DNA from: Copromyces sp. CBS 386.78
Taxonomy: Eukaryota > Ascomycota > Sordariomycetes > Sordariales > Sordariaceae
Direction of reading: 5' to 3'
Assembly: GCA_030685235.1 (NCBI GenBank)
Contig: MU839092.1
Span: 360,275 to 424,274, forward strand
DNA length: 64,000 nucleotides
Of the stretch, positions 37,901 through 48,953 are shown one piece after another. A program made the position numbers and the translations under genes. The notes beneath the pieces were generated by a model, which saw nothing but the letters and a program-made list of their open reading frames with translations, was not told where the DNA came from and made no database searches. How positions within the stretch are numbered: position 1 is the first letter of the stretch; every line of letters starts with the position of its first letter.

Positions 37901-39150
37901 AATTTTAATTAAACTGATAAAAACGTACCTATCGGTAATTATTAACTAATTAGACTAAAAAACACCCTCCCCATACGTATTATCACTATTAATTTTATTA
38001 TTAATTTACTAAAAATATTAATTATTAATACCCTATAATATTTAGAAGGTTATAATATATTTAATTACATAGCGCCTATTACCAATAAATCTTCTAAAAG
38101 ATTATTATTAATACTTAACCATTTGATATATATAGTAGAGGATTAAGCCAAAATTATCGTACGTATATTACTCTTATACAATTAGGGTATATTTATCGCT
38201 ATTATTTTAAATAGAAATTACAAATTTACCTTAATATTTTAGAAGGGAATATAGAAAGCAATAAATATTAAATTATTAATAATTATAACTTATTACTTAT
38301 AGGGAAATAGTTTAACCGAAAGGAAAAACCAATCTATAGAAATCGCTTTATAATTCTATATTTTTTATAACCCGGGTAAAATCTAACTATAAATAGTTAT
38401 CTAACTGCAATAGAATTTAAACGTAGTTTATATTAACGCTATCAAAGCGAATCTTTACGAATATCTATTCGGTCTTAAATTCGCTTCCCCCTTTAATTTC
38501 CTAAATATAAGAGAAATAAATAATTACTAAATTCTATATAAATATATCCGAAAGGATATATATTTTACTATAGACTTCGCTATCGCTAATATTAAACGTC
38601 GCTATAATACTAATTACCAATAAATTAAATTAAAAGTCGGAAATAAGGTTTTCCTTAAACTATATAAAAACTACTACTTATTAAAACGACTATTTAAAAA
38701 AATATTTTAATAATATATTAGACCCTTTAAAATTATTTATAAAGTAGGCAAATTAGTATATAAATTAGATTTACCCTAAGAAATAAAAATTCACTTAATA
38801 ATCTCTATCGTATACCTTAAGCCTGTTCCCAAAAGTAACGATCCTTTTAACCGAATAGCGCCGCCCTTTAGCCTAGTCGAAGATTCGCAAGATTCGGACG
38901 ATAATAATAGCGCTAATTATAAGATTAAAATTATTTTAAACTATAAATTTAAGAAGGATAGTACTTACGATTATAGTATTAAATAATTAAATTACAATTA
39001 TAAATATAATTATTAAAAGACGGAAGAAGAATTATATAATATAAAGGAATTAATTAAAGAATATTAGATACGTAAGGGAAGACGTTAAAAAAGTTATAAG
39101 GGTAAACGTATAACCCGTAGTAGGACTAAGAAATAAAACTATTCCTAGTA
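34980..39150 (+). pseudogene. Pol polyprotein of nested Gypsy (RT, RNase H, integrase, chromodomain), degraded
   Basis: The reverse transcriptase is recognisable from about 36190. It contains KGRLVIDLRVLN, RNRFTFITYRGLE and the catalytic block YIDN at 36530-36541, where the second Asp of YIDD has become Asn through a TpG-to-TpA change. It is followed by the ELLGFYIDSLNLSTTKQRIE stretch and an FLRYLIPYYV block typical of fungal Gypsy elements. RNase H and integrase follow (about 36950-38680). Near 38690-38830 is the VGKLVYKLDLP / HLIISIVYLKP segment. A chromodomain-like ILDYKFKKDSTYDYSIK stretch and E-E-E-L-Y-N-I-K-E-L lie at about 38930-39070. Stops are TAA/TAG throughout. Confidence 0.88.
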
Positions 39151-39183
39151 AAGATACTAGTATTCTCTTTATAAGCTAGGACT

Positions 39184-39728
39184 TAATACCGGATATATAT
39201 AAATTAGGTATATAAATTATATAGGGCTATAGGAGTGCCCAATTACATGACTAGGCCACTCGTATAATCACTTACACGAAGGCGTAGTCTCATTCACTCA
39301 GCTACCTCCGCTCGGACCATCGCAGTCTTGGAATTCCTTACGGGACCAAATGAACCCCACCCCCACCAATCACAATGTCACACCATTTGGACCCACAGGT
39401 TCCAAGCCACGCGCCACATGCTCTGCTGTGGCGGCCGAAAAGCGGGGCGGATCCGCAGGGGAAAAAATGGGGGCTGACAATTTGGAGAGCGTCGTTGTTA
39501 TGAGAGACTACGAAGGCAGTCGTTTGGGTCGTGCCAATTGAATAGCACGCGCCCGCGACACGGTCAGGGATCTACATCAAGTGGATCCTCTAATAAGATA
39601 AGAGAGCTTTAAGAAGCTCGCCCTCTGGGCAAGCCTTCGGCTCCTGATTCTTCCTTCGGCATCATCTTTCATAACGCTTTCAAATACCATCATCGTATTT
39701 GTGAAGCAATCCCAGGTTACCCGTATCA
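39184..39728 (+). repeat. Right LTR of nested Gypsy (545 bp, carries a 234-bp insertion)
   Basis: It pairs with the left LTR at 30857-31167. The first 90 bp or so are RIP-mutated, while 39535-39728 is nearly free of RIP and retains CCCAGGTTACCCGTATCA. It is split by the small element at 39284-39511. Confidence 0.92.
39284..39511. mobile_element. 228-bp MITE-like insertion in the right LTR
   Basis: The insertion is absent from the left LTR, where the single sequence is ACGAAGGC. Here it begins GTAGTCTC and ends GAGACTAC (8-bp inverted repeats), and GAAGGC is present on both sides (39278-39283 and 39512-39517). Length plus one target copy is 234 bp, exactly the LTR length difference. The match can be extended to an 8-bp duplication, ACGAAGGC, if the element is taken as 39284-39509. 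It has no coding capacity. Its base composition is normal, without RIP, although surrounded by RIP-mutated DNA. Confidence 0.82.
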
Positions 39729-39733
39729 TTATA
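39729..39733. repeat. Right target-site duplication of nested Gypsy (TTATA)
   Basis: Matches 30852-30856 exactly. Confidence 0.88.
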
Positions 39734-40760
39734 CTTCCTACTTTTAAGAGGAAGCGAATATTAAAACCCTTTAAACTAATAAAGTAAAAGAAGTGTATTA
39801 ATTAGAGCCCCCCTATAATTAAAATGTTAATAGAGTAGTTCTTTACGTACTATTATAATAAATTCTTTAATTTAATGTAGTTAAAAGACTTTATAAAGGT
39901 ATAAGATCGAATAAGAAACTAGTACGTAAAGTAATAGCTTTAGTACGCGTAGACCTAAAAGTATATTAAGATTAAATACGAGATTAAATAGCGATAATAT
40001 TATTAGTAGTAAGAAGTTCTTTTTATTTTTAATACGTTAGTTAATTCTAATATTAAATTACTTAAAATATTTACGTAGAATTAGGAGGCTTTTCGGAAGC
40101 GTAAGAATATTAAATGCTATTTAATCGATTAATTTATAAAGACCCCGTTCGGTAATGTAGATTTGTACGGCGAGGTATTCTTTAATACGAAAGTTTTTAG
40201 TATCGATATTGTGAAGGCGGGAGAATTGTAGCTAAATGAACTATTTAACGACGGTATTAGTTTAATTAGTTTGTAAAATAGAAGCGGGGAGGAGGTGATT
40301 TTATTTAACGAAGAGGAGGCTAATAATAAAATTGATAACGAAGTTAAAGAGGTTGCCCTACTGCTCGTAAAGAAATTTATTAAGTTGTAGTAATATAGGA
40401 GGGATATTAATCTTATAGTAACCCTATTATTAGAAGGCGAGATTCCCTTTATTAATGTAGGAACGAGTGAGGTCGTTCGTAAGAGGAAGGGTAGTAAAAT
40501 CGAATCGCTTAGTACGTCGATAGAGAAGGCAGTTACCTTATTGTAGGCTTCTAAGCTCGCTAGTTCTAACGATATAGTTTTCGCCGTCGAAAATTTATAA
40601 TCTGAGTTCTCTAAATTGGAAGAGGAGGAAATAATAAATTATATTGATTATATTGTAAAGTACCCTCTTTTTACTAGTATATAGTTAAAGTTAAGTAAGA
40701 AAATAAAAAAGGGGTATATAAACCGCTAGAAATATTAAGGATGGAGGGGGGGGGAGGGGT

Positions 40761-42645
40761 AGCCAGTTTAATAATTTATTAGATTATTATTATATATATA
40801 GATTTTTTATACTAGAAGATTTCTTGTATTGGATTACTATATTTCGATTTATTTTATTTTAATTTATTCGATTATTTTTATATATATAGATTTCTTGTAT
40901 TAGATTACTATTTTTATAATTTATTTTATTTTATTGGGTTTCATATAATAATTTATTGTTTTATATAAATACAATAATTTTTAACCCTTATTAACCTTCT
41001 TCTATTCTTTCTCCTCTATTTTATATTCTATACTTTTTATACCCTATATTATTTTGTTCGTCGTTTATTTTTAAAATATAATTGTTAATTCCTCTATATT
41101 AAAATCGACGATGGCTATTTAATATAATCCGAATATATACCCCTTATTACCCTTCGCGTACGTACGTATATTACTTTTATTAGTCGCTCTTCCTTCGTAT
41201 TTAATTGGCGGGGCTACCGGTTTTTAATATACTTTAATATAAAATTATATAGTGTTATTACCGTATATATAATACGTTGCTAGTTATTAAGGTTATATTC
41301 GAAGGGCGCAATTCTTACGATTTTCTAGCGCTGTTTTATATACTTAAATATATATTCTATAATAATTCGAATATAAAAATAATGTAAATTATAGAATTCT
41401 TTAACGTTGTTTAGTTATACGTCTATATTCTTCTAATCTTGAAAATAATATTTAATATTTATAAAAAGGATTATAATACCTTACCTTACACTAAACTTAG
41501 CGTTAGTAACGTAATATTGATTATAAAGGATATAAAACGATTGCGAAAATATTTAATTATAAAGTGAAGTATCGTTAATTAACCCTTCTACGCCCGCTAG
41601 TATATATGTAAAGGAATAGTCGAACTTTATAGTAGCGAATACGTTTTAGATTATCCGTCCCTTTTAGTTATATTAGCGAATTTAATCCTTTTTCTTAACG
41701 TATATAATAATATAGGTATTATCGATCGTACTAATATAACCGTTAAAGGTATTTAAGCTAGGGTTTAATTCGATAGTAGGATTTAAATAATCATCCGCTG
41801 GCAATATAATATACGTAATATATAAATATTTATAAGTAATAAGTAAGTCGTTTATAATTTTTAATATAATATTCTAATTAATTTAGAAATAGTACGAAAT
41901 AGTTTACTAATTTTAATAATAGGCTAAAACGTATAAAAAAACTATTAGTTTTTAATATACTATCTAGTATCGATTAAGCTCTAAATAATTATTATTTTAA
42001 AATTATTTTAATAGGGTATTAAAAATAGGTCGATTTATATAAAATAATTATTAAAATTATATTAGTAAATTGTAATAAATATTATCTATTAACTTTCTAG
42101 CGTAATCTAAGCTATAGTATATAGGTTTAGGATCTTTTCTAAGTTTATTATAAAATAGATAGTAGATGGTAGTTGTTACTATAAATACGAATACAATTCG
42201 GTTAATATTATTTAGATTTATATCGACCGATATTGACGAGTACGATTATATAGTAGTTACCGTATATTAAGGTTTTATTAATAAAGAATATTAAATTTGA
42301 ATACGGTTTAGCCGATATAATGTTCATTAGCCGTACTACGTTACTTATTTTTATTGGCTTTAGTATTATGGGATAGTAAAAATTACTAAAATTATAAATT
42401 TATAATCGATATTGGAGGGGTCCTCCTCTAGTATCGATTTCGTTGATTTTGGTAAGAAAACTAGGTAGAAATACTAGAAATCTATCGATTTTACCCTATT
42501 TTAAGAAGGTATAATAGCCTATATTAGTCGGTACCTCCTCTTAATACCCTAGTTCCAATATCGACGAGTTTGCCAGATTTTTTCGTGCCTATTACGGTTA
42601 GGTCGAAAAAAAAATCGAGCTTGGCACCAAAACCCCCCTGCAACC
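40761..42645. other. 3' part of the inverted-repeat element, no assignable gene
   Basis: AT-rich, RIP-mutated. A GGAGGGGGGGGGAGGGG run follows the unassigned frame at about 40741. Neither strand gives a frame that I can match to a family; the last 150 bp have a plus-strand frame ending near the right inverted repeat (NIDEFARFFRAYYG). Compositional bias makes chance frames likely. Confidence 0.45.
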
Positions 42646-42685
42646 TTCGATACTGCTCCAGGAGCAGTATCAGCCGATCAGGGCC
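42646..42685 (-). repeat. Right 40-bp terminal inverted repeat with inner palindrome
   Basis: Reverse complement of 30243-30282 with one difference. It is not RIP-mutated, unlike the DNA just inside it. Confidence 0.92.
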
Positions 42686-44944
42686 TTAATGGGATTTTGA
42701 AGTGTCTTGGAGGTCGACAGCTCACATGGACAGCCAGACAGCCCGTGGCCGGATTACCAATGCTACCAATATCAGGGTCCTTGGTGTTCCGTGAGGCAAG
42801 CCGGTATCCGACCTGGTCAATCAATTTCAGCGTGGCCGTGGTGTTGTGTAGGTTTACTAATCCGCGCGACTTCATGATACCGTGCGAGCGTCGGCAAAGA
42901 TTGGTGAACAAAGTCTGGTTGCCCGACTTGAGTTCAATTGCGCGAACATTTGCGACCCAGAAGTCCATCCGGTGGGGCCAGTCCGTGCACACCTCATGCA
43001 TTTGTGTGGACCGTCTCTCTATTGGCGCAGAGTGCAATTGGTCCGCGGGGCCTTGCAGTGTCCGCCCGCTTGCACCTCCAAGACTCCTTCCATTCATACC
43101 TCTAAGGTAGGTAATCCCGCAGGCCGCAGCAGGCCACTGCAGGACCACTGCAAAGCAGAAGTCCACAGCGAACCCACAGTCTCTTTAGCTGCCACCTGGC
43201 TTTGGTGGAGGTCCCGTCGTCGGCGGGAGATTCTTTGCATCCACTCTGCGAGAATCCCGACATGAACCCATCAAACCACGGGGAAGGAGCTGCAGCCGAG
43301 GAACGGGGCGCAACCGGGGCGCAACGGTGCCTTCAATTTAAGAGATCCATAACTCCGGTGTGTTCGGCCAGGCTTGTTGAACATTTTGGCAAGATTTTGT
43401 TTCGTTTTTTCTGCGGTGCGGTGCGGTGCGGCGTGGCTGGTGAGAGTTCCCATGTCCGCCGTTGGAAATGCTGATGTTCGGAATCAGGAGGTCGAAATAT
43501 CCAGTTGCCCCGGCTTGGTTCCCGTCGCAAGGTTCAGTTCCAAGAGGTGGTGCACAAAGTCGTACCTGCCCTGAACTTGTTAGACAACCTTGTTGAGCCT
43601 ACAGTACCCGACGTCTGCCTGAGCTCTATTTCCCCGTCAAGTCGCCTCGCAGCTGGCTCCAATTCAAATCCCTTCACTCCCTTCTCATCTCAAATCTCAA
43701 ATTCATCATCCAAGCCCTTCGGCCCGCCCGTCCAGCCCGCCGTCCGTTGACCGGGCTCTCCTGTGTTTTTATACTCGCTCCATTAGGTTGGGAGGAGGTA
43801 TGCTGCACGCACCATCCATCGCCTGCGATTCTGGACGCCAACGAAGGAACCTAACAAACTGAATCCATTCTCTTTGGGTTGCACACCACAACCACACGCT
43901 TCTGCTTCCATTGACAATCGCGCCCGGTGCCTTCTGTAAGAAGACAGCTGAGGACAATTGACACGGCCTGCAGCAGTCCCTCTCGCCTGTCCACGTCCTG
44001 CGGGCAACCTTCCATTTCCACCTGCCCCCCAAGCGTACTTAGACCCAGTGCAGGCCCCAGTGTGAGGTTCCGCTCTGCCCCTACTGTGCAGTAGCCCAGC
44101 AGCGAGCCAGCAAAGGCCCCATCGTGCATACCCCCGACCGGGCCAATTCTCTCCCCGGCCCATTCCCAATCTGGCACAGGGTAATAATCGCAACCCTGGC
44201 CGGCCTCTCGTTCGTCAGTTCGACTCGGCCGCCCGCCCACTCGCAGAACCGAAATCGATCCCCAGTCCTTCTTTTCTCCTTCTTTCTGTTCTTCACCACC
44301 CGAACTCCTGTCGATTAGTGACAGCCTCCCAACCTGCTCCTACGACCTGACAACTACTCGCGTCGGTCGCGTCGATCAGTCGAGACTCTTTGTCCATCAC
44401 TGCCATCCGCCCGGTAGATTATACCTACCTCTCTCTCGACGCCGCGCACGCCTGCCTTTAGTCCAAGGTTCCTGTCAGGGTCGCTCTTCGCCTGGTCAAT
44501 ATCCGCCATCCGCTCATTCGTTCGACACTCGCAGGAGAAAGAGAGGCCTTTCCCCCTCAATCTCTCTCCAAACCAACTCTCCTCTTTTTCCCATCAGCAG
44601 TCATTTCGTTCAGAGCAGCATTGGGACCTGCCTCGCCTGCCTAGCTGTTTTAACTGGCCAACACCACATCGCCCGACCCCTGGAGCTAGCAATTCCTCCT
44701 CCACCGGTGGCCCGTACCAGCACCACTGCTTTGCACCATTCACACCACCCACACTCCAGCAACCGATTCCGACTTGCTGCATCGTTGAAGATCCGACGGC
44801 CCAAGAGTCCAACCTTTGTCGTCGTCATTTCACCTGTCTCATCCAGTCACAACAACATCACCACGGACTAGTCCGTCTCTCGTACGAGTCCGTCGCCAAT
44901 TGTGATTGCGAAGTGAACCAACACACCTCAAAAAAAAAAAAAAG
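42686..44944. promoter_or_regulatory. Upstream region and probable long 5' leader of the G-beta gene
   Basis: 2.26 kb with no supported gene. From about 43600 the plus strand is increasingly C/T-rich (for example 43940-44340 and 44500-44640), as in the 5' leaders of many filamentous-fungal genes, and it contains several short upstream ATG frames. A GGTGC-type short tandem repeat lies at about 43413-43434. A run of 14 A ends one base before the start codon. Confidence 0.5.
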
Positions 44945-46247
44945 ATGGACAACCTATCCAGCGATGTGTCGCCAGAGGCGATGCAGGCACGAATCCAACA
45001 AGCGCGTCGCGAGGCTGAAAATCTCAAGGACAGAATCAGGCTGAAGAAGGAAGGGCTCGCCGATACTTCCCGTGAGTCGTCCTGTCGCCAGGTCGCGAAT
45101 TGCGCCTTTGTCCGCCCCGGCCGTCGTCAACGGCGGATTGACCGCTGCATAGTGTTGCTGACATGATGTGTAGTCTACGAGGTCGCGCAACAGGCCCATG
45201 AGCCACTTCCGAAGAACAACATGATGAGGACAAAGAAGACGTTGAAGGGCCATTTGGCCAAGATTTATGCGATGCACTGGTCCACCGACAGGAGGCACCT
45301 CGTTTCAGCATCTCAGGACGGCAAGCTCATCATCTGGGACGCTTATACGACCAACAAGGTTCACGCCATTCCCCTACGATCGTCTTGGGTTATGACCTGC
45401 GCCTATGCCCCGAGCGGCAACTTCGTCGCCTGCGGTGGTCTCGACAACATTTGCTCCATTTACAATCTGAACTCGAACCGTGACGGCCCTACTCGTGTCT
45501 ACCGGGAGCTTTCGGGCCATGCGGGCTATCTCTCTTGCTGCCGTTTCATCAACGACCGCAGCATCCTCACTTCCTCCGGCGATATGACATGCATGAAGTG
45601 GGATATCGAGACAGGAACAAAGGTCGTTGAGTTCGCCGACCATTTGGGCGACGTAATGAGCATCAGTTTGAACCCCACAAACCAGAACACCTTTGTGTCG
45701 GGTGCTTGCGATTCTTTCGCCAAGCTTTGGGATATCCGCGCCGGCAAGGCCGTACAAACATTCGCTGGCCACGAGTCCGATATCAACGCCATCCAGTTTT
45801 TCCCTGATGGTCACTCTTTCGTAACGGGTTCCGATGACGCTACTTGCAGACTTTTCGATATCCGCGCAGACAGAGAGTTGAACTGCTATCGCGTGAGTAA
45901 CCTGTTGATTATTTTTCTGTCGTTTTTCGAAGCTAACTTTTTGGGTAGTCGGAATCTATTCTTTGCGGCATTACCTCCGTCGCGACATCAGTCTCTGGAC
46001 GTTTGCTCTTTGCCGGTTACGATGACTTTGAATGCAAGGTCTGGGATATCACTCGCGCTGAAAAGGTTGGCTCTCTTGTGGGTCACGAAAACCGGGTCAG
46101 CTGTTTGGGTGTTTCCAACGACGGAATAAGTTTGTGCACAGGCTCTTGGGACTCTTTGGTAAGTGATCCAACGGCAACATCAGAACGATATGGTAAAGGC
46201 CGCAGGTTAAACTAACTCCCTCGCAGCTCAAGGTCTGGGCCTACTAG
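44945..46247 (+). CDS. gnb-1: Heterotrimeric G-protein beta subunit (358 aa, 4 exons)
   Basis: The G-beta subunit, which pairs with G-gamma and couples receptors to cAMP and MAP-kinase signalling; in filamentous fungi it controls conidiation, mating and virulence. Exons are 44945-45071, 45174-45892, 45949-46158 and 46227-46247. Introns are 102, 56 and 68 bp, with GTGAGT, GTGAGT and GTAAGT donors and CTGAC or CTAAC branch sites. The protein has an N-terminal coiled-coil helix ([20 protein letters not shown]) and then seven WD40 blades, with repeats such as [42 protein letters not shown] and [11 protein letters not shown]. It ends LLKVWAY, the conserved G-beta terminus, encoded by the 7-codon last exon including stop. 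The length is typical (fungal G-beta proteins have 350-360 residues). All joins keep frame. Confidence 0.97.
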
Positions 46248-48921
46248 GCGCATATGTGATACTGATACGACCGGCACCCTCTGGATACCCGACCTCGACG
46301 CGTCGCTTTGCAAAGCCTATCGAGTGCTCTTTTTTTTTTACTTGTTCTATTTCAACCTCGTAACGCCTTTTAATCCCTGCGATCTGGCGTAGACAGGACG
46401 AAGTCACGACATATTTTTTCACCCAACAATCCCGGCTCCCCGGGCTTGGACCACCATCAACTGGCCTTGCTCCCCGGTCGGAACTGTTTTTAGGTTCTAT
46501 GGCGGGTTTTCCGACACACCACTCGATTCGCTGCGTCATATTTTCGGCGGGTTTTGTTCGTTAGGTGGGCGGCAGCGATATCCTAAACCTGTTCAGCTCT
46601 CCGTACGCCAATCCGCCTCGTCCCTCCAGAGAAACGTCCCCCCGGATAATATGATCCCACACGTTCATCACCTTCGGGTCGCGTAATTCCCGGGCACTAT
46701 TACAGGGACGTCTGTACCGGGTCTCTTGGACCCAGTTTGGCTGGAGTGGAACGTCCAACGAATCCTCAAAGTCTGGCTCGACGGGTTGTGTCATATCCCA
46801 CAGGAGCGGTTGCCAGTGTCTTTCGCACGGGTTGTGTCTTAAAGCAGTCTATCGGATACCCTCTCTATACGTATTTATCCACAACTTTGCGCGCATTTTC
46901 TCAGCGTTTGGTCTTTCTCCAGTCTATTACCGGTGGGGTGGGGGACAACCGTCAGGGTGTCTATTTTCACGTTTGTTGATAAAAGTAGGCCGGGAATGCA
47001 AAACGGTCCCTTTGTTTTGTGTTTCGCGAGAATGAGGAGGGGATCGGCTCACGAGTGGCGACGGTAAACAGCAGTTGCGTTAAAGGCTTTGGGGGGCACC
47101 ATATCCTTTTTCTATTTCCTGATTTTTTCATTAGGCACAAGGGTGTATCGTGGGGATCTTCTTTTTCTTATTCTCTTATCTCTTTTCTTCATCTGCCCTC
47201 TTGCTATCTCTCTCCTTACCTCGCTCTTCTGCTACCTAGTACCATTATGACGGTTGTTTCTTTCACTGATGGTTAATGGTGGATATGCTATTGCCTGGAT
47301 GAGGTGTTAGGGATGAAAAGCGGAGGGAAGGAGGGAGATGCGACTGGGCGTTTTAAATATTTTTCAAGCGTTACCCCCGAGCCCTGATCTGCCCTGCCTG
47401 TGTACTATAGTCGCACTGAATGCCAAGTTCATCCATGAATCTGTTCTTCTCGCTTCCATGTTATCAGTGTTCGTGAAGTTGCTCTCTAAATTATTAGCCA
47501 AGGCATTTCTTGGTCCCGCTATGCTTTGGTTGGGAGTGACCTTAACTATCACCGATGGTGTGGGACTTTGCATTGGCAGGCTGAGACTAACGTGAAGTCG
47601 GAATCTGATGGGGAAGATAATCCAACAGGCAACAGACTTACTGGCAGAGATGTAGAAAAGAACACCAAGGTCAACAACATCGACTTTATCTCTTATTATT
47701 CTTACTTATTTTCTACCTCCCTCTTCGCCTGTCTCTCTTCACCCCCCACTCAGCCTCTTGAAGTAAAGCTCTTAAATCAAAGCTCACCGACATCGAGAGT
47801 ACCAGGTTACAAACGATACGAGTGTAATAGGTAAGTCCCCAATACTATAACCAAACAGGGACCAAAGTCCATGTATTATCCATTGTCCATCATTCATCGG
47901 CCCTCTGCCCTTTTCGTCCAGGAAAGGAAAGGCGAGAGCTAGTGTAGATGGCATGCAGTGGGTGAAGAGGCATTTTTTAGAGTCATATGAAATCTCTAGT
48001 CTCGAGTGCAGTAGTGATGACATCGGGCTTTGATATGTCGTTGTTTTTCTTTTGTTTGTTTTCTTTCGTTTGTTTTCTTTCGGTTTTTCGGGTGGTTTTT
48101 TTCTCCTTTTTTACTTTTCTTCTCCCTTGACATGGATGTCGGGGGGAAGAAACTTCAGTTTCTTTCATTGCCCCCGTTTTTGCCCTTGGATGCATAAACT
48201 TCACGCAGCCATAAGAAACGAAAAAAATGCAGACAGCAACCGTGTGACCATAACTGCCATCGAGATACAGCTCGCGAATGTATATGGTTTTCTCACCATG
48301 TGGTTTCACCGGCGCTCACTGCCCATATGCATTCTCACACCTAGACGCTATGAAGGTTATCCAAGCTCGTCCATGCCAGGCTGGATATCAACATGGAGGT
48401 TTATTCATTCCAAAATGTCCGCGAGGCATAGATTCCCATCATTCACGGAGTATATTAGAGGCCAAGTGGAATTGGATAGTATATCTCCTCATCCAGGATT
48501 CTCTTGAGAGTGAAGCTTTCTAAACGCTTGTCTTTCATAGATTTGGTACTCATCCATCCCGATTCCTCAGCCTCAGGGAGTGAACAGTACCCCCCACATG
48601 GGTAAGGCGGAGCTGGTGTTAATATAGAGACAATGCAATGTCATGCCCGACGAATATCCGTTGAGGAGGTGGTCCTCCTAAGCTTACCTGTCTAGATACA
48701 AAATAGGGTAAAAACATAGTCCAAGCACCCCTTAAAAAGTTCACGAACCGAGACAAACACGACGGCATTCAAATTTGATTCCATGTGGATGGTTTGCAGT
48801 TGTTTCCGGATGAATAGTCCTTGAAACCTTTTTCGTATAATCTTTGAGTGTTCTTGTCTTATTTGGATAGCGGTCACAGAGCATATGGTCAATGTTCTCT
48901 ACGTCAGATTTTCGGTCTTGG

Positions 48922-48953
<32 letters not shown>

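Larger units (their letters stand above)
30857..39728 (+). mobile_element. Complete Ty3/Gypsy retrotransposon, 8.87 kb, RIP-degraded
   Basis: It is bounded by a 311-bp left LTR and a 545-bp right LTR that share sequence throughout; the 234-bp excess on the right is one insertion. The LTR ends are TAATAC (from TGATAC) and GTATCA (GTATTA on the left), a 6-bp inverted repeat with the usual TG...CA. A 5-bp duplication, TTATA, flanks the whole. The interior holds gag-like sequence and then a Gypsy-order pol with a C-terminal chromodomain-like segment. It inserted into the open reading frame of the inverted-repeat element, so it is the younger of the two. No intact protein remains. Confidence 0.93.
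30521..40760 (+). pseudogene. Unassigned ORF of the inverted-repeat element, interrupted by a Gypsy insertion
   Basis: The frame starts at ATG 30521 (MSAQD) and runs 112 codons to 30856. The Gypsy element plus one TTATA copy then intervenes, and the same frame resumes at 39734 (LPTFKRKRILKPFKL) and continues to about 40760, giving about 455 codons. Every stop inside is TAA or TAG, as expected when CAA, CAG or TGG codons suffer RIP. The N-terminal part is Asn/Ile-rich. The middle is strongly basic. The C-terminal part contains FIKTPFGNVDLYGEVFFNTK, a GEIPFINVGTSEVVRKRKG block and an acidic helix (LEEEEIINYIDYI). I do not recognise the protein. A transposase or DNA-binding role is only inferred from its position. 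Confidence 0.55.
30243..42685 (+). mobile_element. Inverted-repeat-bounded element of unknown family, split by a nested Gypsy
   Basis: The block starts and ends with 40-bp inverted repeats that differ at one position (A in the left copy, G at the matching place in the right, a RIP-type change). Between them lies AT-rich RIP-degraded DNA. Removing the Gypsy (30857-39728) and one TTATA copy leaves about 3566 bp: 614 bp on the left and 2952 bp on the right. That restored element carries one long degraded plus-strand frame crossing the Gypsy insertion point. I found no convincing target-site duplication next to the inverted repeats (left flank ..CTGTTTG, right flank TTAATGGG). A terminal-inverted-repeat DNA transposon is the simplest reading, but no transposase motif was recognised. 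Confidence 0.65.

Noticed and set aside
39350..39541. 63-codon frame inside the 228-bp insertion
   Set aside because: It runs out of the insertion into LTR sequence and has no domain. The insertion is better explained as a non-coding MITE-like unit.
42678..43166. Overlapping 137- to 162-codon frames on both strands
   Set aside because: They have no domains, no conserved motifs and no splice support. They lie at the edge of the inverted repeat in GC-normal spacer, where chance frames of this length are expected.
48052..48507. 151-codon plus-strand frame downstream of the G-beta gene
   Set aside because: The start is a T-rich tract giving poly-Phe, and the rest has no recognisable domain or supporting context.
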